Of a stretch of 9,245 bases of DNA, positions 5,834 through 9,245 are shown piece by piece. Every line of letters begins with the position of its first letter. The first letter of the stretch is position 1. Source of the stretch: Candidatus Sulfopaludibacter sp. SbA3 (GTDB lineage: Bacteria > Acidobacteriota > Terriglobia > 2-12-FULL-54-10); the NCBI GenBank assembly GCA_945865705.1, contig CAMBEY010000104.1, positions 1 through 9,245 of the forward strand, read 5' to 3'. The notes under the pieces are model-generated. The model was not told the origin of the DNA. It worked only from the letters and a program-made list of their open reading frames with translations, and searched no databases. Made by a program: the position numbers and the translations under genes.

Positions 5834-5873
5834 CGACGAACCCACAAGTAAACAATCGGCCCTGACGGGGCCG
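5774..5873. repeat. BIME-like pair of inverted REP hairpins before the Y1 transposase
   Basis: CGGCCCCGTCAGGGCCG (5774-5790) and its exact reverse complement CGGCCCTGACGGGGCCG (5857-5873) face each other across 66 bp that hold a third hairpin. Two oppositely oriented REPs with a linker is the classic BIME layout. The second one lies 35 bp before the transposase ATG. Confidence 0.7.
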
Positions 5874-5907
5874 TACTGACGCGACATCTCTGGCGTAGAA
5901 TCAATGG

Positions 5908-6354
5908 ATGGCAACCTACACAGCCATCGCGTATCACATTGTCTTCTCAACAAAGGACCGCCGGCCTGTCTTGACGGAAGATCGCCGCGAGGAATTATTC
6001 CATTACATCTGGGGCGTCCTCAAGAATCGCAACAGCCACCTCTACCGCATCGGCGGCGTTGCGGACCACGTTCACATCCTGACCAGCCTGCATCCAACCA
6101 TCCCGCTGGCCGAGCTGGTGAAAGATATCAAAACCGGATCAGCGCGTTGGATCAAGCACGACCAGGTGTTCCGCAATTTCACCAATTGGCAGGAAGGGTA
6201 CGGCGCATTCACCTGTTCCGCGCGCGACATCCCGTCGGTGATCGAGTACATCAAGCATCAGCCCGAGCACCACAAGAAGACAACATTCGCCGATGAGTAT
6301 CGCCGCCTGTTGAAAGAAGCCGGGATCGAGTTCGAAGAGAAATATCTCGTGTGA
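5908..6354 (+). CDS. tnpA: IS200-like Y1 (HUH) transposase, REP-associated (RAYT) type
   Basis: This 148-residue single-strand DNA transposase of the Y1_Tnp family begins with the usual TAIAYHIVFSTKDRRPVL. The metal-binding HUH motif is DHVHIL (H54, H56) and the catalytic Tyr is Y114 in VIEYIKHQPEHHKK. The C-terminus TFADEYRRLLKEAGIEFEEKYLV is also typical. Such enzymes nick and join DNA at hairpins through a 5'-phosphotyrosine. The gene stands alone without TnpB and is bracketed by palindrome modules rather than clean IS ends, which is the arrangement of domesticated RAYTs that mobilise REP/BIME sequences. The start at 5908 fits family N-termini, although the ribosome site is weak; an overlapping ATG at 5904 is out of frame. 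It appears intact. Confidence 0.92.
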   Translation: MATYTAIAYHIVFSTKDRRPVLTEDRREELFHYIWGVLKNRNSHLYRIGGVADHVHILTSLHPTIPLAELVKDIKTGSARWIKHDQVFRNFTNWQEGYGAFTCSARDIPSVIEYIKHQPEHHKKTTFADEYRRLLKEAGIEFEEKYLV

Positions 6355-6362
6355 TCCACAGT

Positions 6363-6447
6363 CAACCCCTTCGGGGTTGGGGTCGCGATTGGCGTTGTCG
6401 TCCGTAGGTTTCACCTACGGCTATTCACAGTGATGCCCTTCGGGCAT
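6363..6447 (+). repeat. Three consecutive palindromes after the Y1 transposase
   Basis: CAACCCC-TTC-GGGGTTG (6363-6379), CCGTAGG-TTTCA-CCTACGG (6402-6420) and ATGCCC-TTC-GGGCAT (6433-6447) are all perfect stems. The first shares its arms with the hairpin at 5688-5705 and the second with 5813-5833, so these are further members of the same REP-like families. The first begins 9 bp past the stop codon. Confidence 0.75.
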
Positions 6448-6505
6448 CCAGTAAAGTCGCATCACAAATAAATCAATATCGCCTCGCAAATGAATCAATG
6501 AAACG

Positions 6506-6581
6506 CGAAGGGGCGCACCAAGCCCCGGAGAAACGCCGGCGAGCCCCAGAGTGAGGCCCCCAAGCCCCGAAGGGGCGCACC
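6506..6581 (+). repeat. 14-bp direct repeat CGAAGGGGCGCACC
   Basis: Identical copies lie at 6506-6519 and 6568-6581. The second is part of the small hairpin GCCCC-GAA-GGGGC (6564-6576), while the first pairs with GCCCC at 6522-6526. They sit between the two inverted CCGTAGG palindromes. Confidence 0.6.
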
Positions 6582-6830
6582 GTGAATAGCCGTAGGTGCA
6601 ACCTACGGACCGCACGCCAGGAATTGACAGCAACCCCGGACAGGGGTTGACCTCCGACTGCGCATGTTGCGCCCGCAACCGACGACCCGAGCCATGGTCC
6701 CGCCTCGCCGTATCGCGCCCAAGCGTGACCGTGGCAAATGTCCAGCCCCGTCAGGGCCGCAAATTGATGGGGGTATTCGTATCCGTAGGTTTGCACCTAC
6801 GGCTATTCACGGTCTTGCCCTTCGGGCAAG
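6582..6830 (+). repeat. REP-like palindrome module, copy B (downstream of the Y1 transposase)
   Basis: GTGAATAG (6582-6589) is followed by hairpin CCGTAGG-TGCAA-CCTACGG (6590-6608), ACGCCAG (6613-6619), hairpin CAACCCC-GGACA-GGGGTTG (6631-6649), GACCTCCG and a 58-bp block at 6731-6788. That block differs from 5762-5819 at only three positions, by eye. A CCGTAGG hairpin (6783-6800) and CTTGCCC-TTC-GGGCAAG (6814-6830) follow. The order and orientation match copy A. Confidence 0.78.
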
Positions 6831-6901
6831 CAGGTGCGCATCTTCCGTGTTACCCCCATTCCCTATTCCCCACACCCAATTCCCCGGGTGCATCATGATG
6901 A

Positions 6902-7063
6902 CGATGGGGGCGCTCCGGGATCAGCCCGGAGATGGCCGTCCGCCTGTCGATCGCCTTCGGCACCAGCGCGGAAAGCTGGCTCCATCAGCAACTCCAGCAC
7001 GACCTCTGGCACGCCGAACGAAACCGCGGCAAACTGCGAGTGTCCCGCCTGCGCGCCGCCTGA
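6902..7063 (+). pseudogene. C-terminal remnant of a HigA-type antitoxin (XRE family)
   Basis: The frame starting at 6902 reads RWGRSGISPEMAVRLSIAFG, then TSAESWLHQQLQHDLWHAER, then NRGKLRVSRLRAA and TGA at 7061-7063. This closely follows the conserved end of HigA/VapI antitoxins (NG...GISPEMAxRLxxAFGTSAExWLxxQxxYDLWxA). About 53 residues remain, where HigA is about 100. The helix-turn-helix half and any start codon are gone, and an in-frame TGA stands just before at 6899-6901. No HigB toxin frame is seen next to it. The break point coincides with the end of the REP-like island, so repeat-driven rearrangement may have removed the rest. Confidence 0.75.
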
Positions 7064-7367
7064 TCAAACTCAATCGCGGGCTCTCGAAGTAGGAGTAGAA
7101 GAGCCGCGGGGAACGTCCCATCTGGAACATGTGAAGAAATTAAAACCGCCAGTGTTTGGGGGGATAGAAAATGTCTCCTGACACGGTGAAAGTCGATTGT
7201 AGGGCAATTGTGGAGGTTTTTCTCAGCCCGTTTTTTCAAAATCAATTTCTTCACATGTTCCTGTCCCCGGGTTTCTGTCCCGCGTCATTTGATGCGGTAG
7301 CGGATCGAATACATGCCGGCATGAAGGCGTGAAAATGGCGGCGACAAACATGTAGGCAGATCGCTAA
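7064..7367. other. Intergenic stretch between the antitoxin remnant and the restriction-modification-like locus
   Basis: No gene is supported. The main content is the inverted-repeat element at 7124-7261. A 12-bp perfect palindrome CATGCCGGCATG lies at 7312-7323. Two CTGTCCC boxes flank CCGGGTTT at 7261-7280, resembling remnants of other small mobile repeats. It may mark the junction where the more AT-rich locus to the right was acquired. Confidence 0.45.
7124..7261. mobile_element. MITE-like element with 18-bp perfect terminal inverted repeats
   Basis: GGAACATGTGAAGAAATT (7124-7141) and its exact reverse complement AATTTCTTCACATGTTCC (7244-7261) enclose 102 bp with no gene. The total of 138 bp, the perfect ends and the position among degraded genes suggest a miniature non-autonomous element or the fused ends of a larger one. 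Direct target duplications are not obvious at the edges (CATCT versus TGTCC). Confidence 0.6.
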
Positions 7368-7892
7368 TCAGCCGTGATCTTCCGCTGCGCCCTGGTTATA
7401 AAGGGCCACCCACTCTTGTACTAGTCGAGGCAGTTCCTCGACGACCTCGTATCCAAAAAGAACCTCATCGACATACCCCATGTGCAGCATATCGATCATG
7501 CGGCAGAGATAGGATTTTCCCATAGTCCACCACGTCAGGTAAGCATCAACCATGAGGTAATGCTTCACATCGACATGTTCGTGCTCTTTCAGTTCTTCGA
7601 GTTCAAGCCCGTCCAAAAGTGTTTCATATACGCCATCAGCAACCCTGCTGCCGAAAGTCGTCGTGTAGTAATATTCTTTGATTTCCCATACTGCTATCGG
7701 GTTGATGGAGCGCGGGAAGGCTCCATCTACTCTTCGTGAAAGCGTACGCACCGGCTTTCCATCTTTCGTGAAGGTCGTGAGCTTACGTGGATCGAGATCA
7801 CATGCAATCCCGGCGCCATTCTTTTCGATGAGCATATTGACAATGCCTGTCAGAAATGCCGGAGCGGCCATGGCGCCTTTTTGTTTGTTCAT
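7368..7892 (-). CDS. PD-(D/E)XK nuclease candidate, C-terminal catalytic part, frameshifted
   Basis: This looks like the catalytic half of a restriction endonuclease. RRVDGAF supplies an Asp (D56 from ATG at 7892) and, 13 residues later, INPIAVWEIKEYYYTTTFGS supplies E70-I-K72, the D...ExK layout of PD-(D/E)XK nucleases. The segment TTFGSRVADGVYETLLDGLE looks strongly conserved and may orient DNA or a second metal. No ribosome site precedes the ATG, so the frame is probably the continuation of the upstream one (7798-8235) across a +1 shift at 7878. Joined, the protein is 288 residues. Its place beside an XRE regulator and a divergent adenine methylase supports the restriction role; the exact family and target are not recognised. 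Confidence 0.72.
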   Translation of the reverse strand: MNKQKGAMAAPAFLTGIVNMLIEKNGAGIACDLDPRKLTTFTKDGKPVRTLSRRVDGAFPRSINPIAVWEIKEYYYTTTFGSRVADGVYETLLDGLELEELKEHEHVDVKHYLMVDAYLTWWTMGKSYLCRMIDMLHMGYVDEVLFGYEVVEELPRLVQEWVALYNQGAAEDHG

Positions 7893-8235
7893 CGGAAGGG
7901 GGCAGCCTGGGCGCAGCTTCCTTTGTCAGATCGTTAAAAACCTTCTTCGCTCGCGCAGCATCCATTAGGCGAGGTTCTACGTGGCTTAAAAGAACCTGCG
8001 CCCGGAATGCAAAATACTCGTGCAGCAATTTGCCCAGCTCTGTGGTTTGGCCGTCTTCGGTGACAATGTTGGCGGGATCCAACTCAAGATCAACAAAAGC
8101 CTGTGACATTCGTTCCGGACTCGGCACTAGCAATTTGCCTTGTCCCCGTTCGGTGTACCCAATCTCTTGACTGAGAGAACGTACGCTTCCCCAGAATGAT
8201 TTGGGTTGCTGTTGAAACTTTTTGTTAGGCCTCAC
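7798..8235 (-). CDS. Restriction endonuclease candidate, N-terminal part, frameshifted
   Basis: This is the first 119 codons of the same gene. It starts with GTG at 8233-8235, whose TG is shared with the TGA stop of the XRE gene (GTGA at 8232-8235), a coupled arrangement that fixes the start. The sequence is helical and charged (KSFWGSVRSLSQEIGYTERG, later LGKLLHEYFAFRAQVLLSHV and DAARAKKVFNDLTKEAAPRL). I do not recognise a named domain; target recognition or dimerisation is possible. Meaningful sequence ends at SDEQTK; what follows to the stop at 7798 is the wrong-frame reading of the catalytic part. Dropping one A of the A5 run (plus-strand T5 at 7878-7882) gives DEQTKGAMAAPAFLTG without a break. 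Confidence 0.7.
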   Translation of the reverse strand: MRPNKKFQQQPKSFWGSVRSLSQEIGYTERGQGKLLVPSPERMSQAFVDLELDPANIVTEDGQTTELGKLLHEYFAFRAQVLLSHVEPRLMDAARAKKVFNDLTKEAAPRLPPSDEQTKRRHGRSGISDRHCQYAHRKEWRRDCM

Positions 8236-8495
8236 GAAGCGGTCCCTTCTGCTTGGCTGATTTTCTGCTCGAGACGTTTGCAGAACTCCGTCAACGAAAT
8301 TCCTAAACGAATGCAGAGAAAGCGAACTTCCAAGATGTTCAGAATTCGTTCGCCGCTTTCATACTTACTAACAAATGATTGAGATTGCTCCAGAATTGCG
8401 GCAAGATCGATCTGCGTCAGGTTCATCTCCTGACGTAGCTCCTTAAGCAACACCTGCAACGCGGCACTATGCGCACGGATATCTGGATGCGGCAT
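8232..8495 (-). CDS. XRE-family helix-turn-helix regulator, candidate controller (C) protein
   Basis: This 87-residue protein is nearly all one HTH_3 domain: LLKELRQEMNLTQIDLAAIL (16-35), recognition helix around SQSFVSKYESG (38-48), then ILEVRFLCIRLGISLTEFCK. The size and position (first gene of a regulator-nuclease operon, divergent from a methylase) match the controller proteins of systems such as PvuII and EcoRV, which bind operators in the shared intergenic region to delay nuclease expression. Start ATG is at 8493-8495, with AAGGA about 13 nt upstream, a little far. Its stop overlaps the nuclease GTG. A role as a simple operon repressor is equally possible. Confidence 0.82.
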   Translation of the reverse strand: MPHPDIRAHSAALQVLLKELRQEMNLTQIDLAAILEQSQSFVSKYESGERILNILEVRFLCIRLGISLTEFCKRLEQKISQAEGTAS

Positions 8496-8517
8496 TAATT
8501 AAATAATTTCCTTGCTA

Positions 8518-8538
8518 ATTATTCCACTATGGAATAAT
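8518..8538. promoter_or_regulatory. 21-bp perfect palindromic operator candidate between regulator and methylase
   Basis: ATTATTCCA (8518-8526) and TGGAATAAT (8530-8538) are exact inverted arms around CTA. The site is 22 bp before the XRE ATG and 32 bp before the methylase ATG, in the only intergenic space (75 bp, AT-rich) of the locus. An XRE dimer would fit it. On the plus strand TTGCTA (8513-8518) followed after 17 bp by TAATCT is a weak promoter candidate that the site would cover. Confidence 0.6.
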
Positions 8539-8570
8539 CTTGTTTTGGACGATTAAACATAGAGTTTGCC

Positions 8571-9245
8571 ATGCAATTGGGTCTAATCCTAGACGAGCCA
8601 TCGCCGGGTAGCGAAGCACTGGTCAACGACCGCCGGTGTGCCGTACGCCCGTTCAAAACTCAGTTGCTCAAGTGGGTTGGCAACAAGCAGCGATTCTCTC
8701 ACGAAATCATCAGCATGTTTCCGAGAAGGTTTGGGACGTACTACGAGCCGTTTTTAGGTTCCGGTGCGGTCCTTGGTTCGCTGAGTCCGAATCGAGCAGT
8801 TGCATCCGACGCGTTTGTTCCCTTAATGGAAATTTGGGAAATGTTAAAGCGGGATCATAACCGCCTCGAGGCATGGTATTCGGACAGATGGATGAGGGCC
8901 CACGCAGAAGGGAAGGAATCGGCCTACGAGAGTATTAAGGCAAGCTATAACGCCAATCCCAACGGCGCCGATTTTGTTTTTCTCTCCCGGGCTTGTTATG
9001 GCGGCGTTGTCCGGTTTCGTCAGGCGGATGGCTACATGTCTACTCCCTGCGGACCACATAGCCCAATAGATCCCCGTTCGTTTGCTGGCAGGGTGAAAGA
9101 GTGGAAATCGAGAGTACGACACGCAGAGTTTGTGACCTGCGATTTTGAAGAGTCTATGTCTAAGGCTCAGGCTGGCGATCTGATCTATTGCGACCCACCG
9201 TATTCATTCAGCCAGGCGATTCTTTATGGAGCACAGAGGTTCAGT
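8571..9245 (+). CDS. DNA adenine methyltransferase, D12 (Dam-like) class, 3' end outside window
   Basis: The 225 visible residues carry the class's motifs in order: motif X around KTQLLKWVGNKQRF (29-42), the AdoMet-binding motif I EPFLGSGAVLG (59-69), a target-recognition region, and catalytic motif IV DPPY at 208-211 (DLIYCDPPYSFSQAILYGAQ). It should methylate the N6 of adenine in a specific site and so protect host DNA from the partner nuclease. The ATG at 8571 is the first start after an in-frame TAA at 8535-8537; the ribosome site is weak. It diverges from the XRE-nuclease operon, sharing 75 bp of regulatory DNA. It appears intact as far as seen. The recognition sequence cannot be read from this. 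Confidence 0.93.
   Translation, partial: MQLGLILDEPSPGSEALVNDRRCAVRPFKTQLLKWVGNKQRFSHEIISMFPRRFGTYYEPFLGSGAVLGSLSPNRAVASDAFVPLMEIWEMLKRDHNRLEAWYSDRWMRAHAEGKESAYESIKASYNANPNGADFVFLSRACYGGVVRFRQADGYMSTPCGPHSPIDPRSFAGRVKEWKSRVRHAEFVTCDFEESMSKAQAGDLIYCDPPYSFSQAILYGAQRFS

Larger units (their letters stand above)
6355..6901. other. REP-like repeat island downstream of the Y1 transposase
   Basis: No gene is supported in these 547 bp. They hold the triple palindrome at 6363-6447, a 14-bp direct repeat (6506-6519 and 6568-6581), the second palindrome module (6582-6830), and a C-rich stretch at 6851-6888. The element CCGTAGG-n5/6-CCTACGG next to CTATTCAC occurs at 6402-6428 (+), 6582-6608 (-) and 6783-6809 (+). 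The segment 6401-6609 is therefore bounded by inverted copies. Confidence 0.65.

Noticed and set aside
5774..5873. Palindromic repeats as a CRISPR array
   Set aside because: The units are inverted rather than direct, spacing is irregular, and a Y1 transposase adjoins, which fits REP/BIME sequences.
6664..7092. 142-residue plus-strand frame
   Set aside because: It crosses the repeat module and reads the antitoxin remnant in the wrong frame; its sequence is low-complexity Arg/Pro/Thr.
7312..7323. CATGCCGGCATG palindrome as an operator
   Set aside because: It lies past the 3' end of the nuclease gene with no promoter nearby; a 12-bp palindrome in GC-rich DNA can occur by chance.
7482..7968. 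Plus-strand frames over the nuclease gene
   Set aside because: They are antisense shadows; the minus strand gives the coherent D...ExK protein.

Overview
The window reads as a chromosomal segment of a fairly GC-rich Gram-negative-type bacterium. The best guess is an Acidobacteriota relative, inferred from the mix of a bacilliredoxin, an RRM/glycine-rich RNA-binding protein, a cobalamin-independent methionine synthase-like protein and many REP-like palindromes around a Y1 transposase. No rRNA or tRNA is present to confirm this.

Layout: (1) 1-2021 is the right part of an IS21-family insertion sequence, with istA (5' end outside the window), istB and two terminal transposase-binding repeats. 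Its outer end cuts a leftward gene for an exported protein. That gene's promoter, start and first 48 codons survive at 2023-2166. (2) 2382-3541 is a methionine synthase-like gene with all four zinc ligands, split by a one-base frameshift near 2700-2712 and followed by a clear terminator. (3) 3653-4444 holds two leftward genes, an 81-residue protein of unknown function and a one-RRM RNA-binding protein with a Gly-rich tail. (4) 4832-5263 encodes a bacilliredoxin whose last codons lie in a tandem repeat. (5) 5264-6900 is a repeat-rich island built around a REP-associated-type Y1 transposase (5908-6354), with duplicated palindrome modules on both sides and a BIME-like inverted pair just upstream of the gene. 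(6) 6902-7063 is the 3' remnant of a HigA-type antitoxin, followed by an 18-bp inverted repeat enclosing about 100 bp (MITE-like).

(7) 7368-9245 is a compact, visibly more AT-rich Type II restriction-modification-like locus. A leftward operon carries an XRE regulator and a PD-(D/E)XK nuclease candidate, with start and stop codons overlapping. It faces a rightward D12-class adenine methyltransferase that runs off the window. The 75-bp gap between them carries a perfect 9+3+9 palindrome, a good operator candidate for the XRE protein. The nuclease is split by a +1 frameshift at an A5 run followed by an AGG codon, so it is either inactivated (leaving an orphan methylase), a sequencing error, or recoded.

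The recurring theme is decay and mobility: an IS-cut gene, two frameshifted genes, an antitoxin remnant and several classes of small repeat, beside a few apparently intact housekeeping or stress genes.
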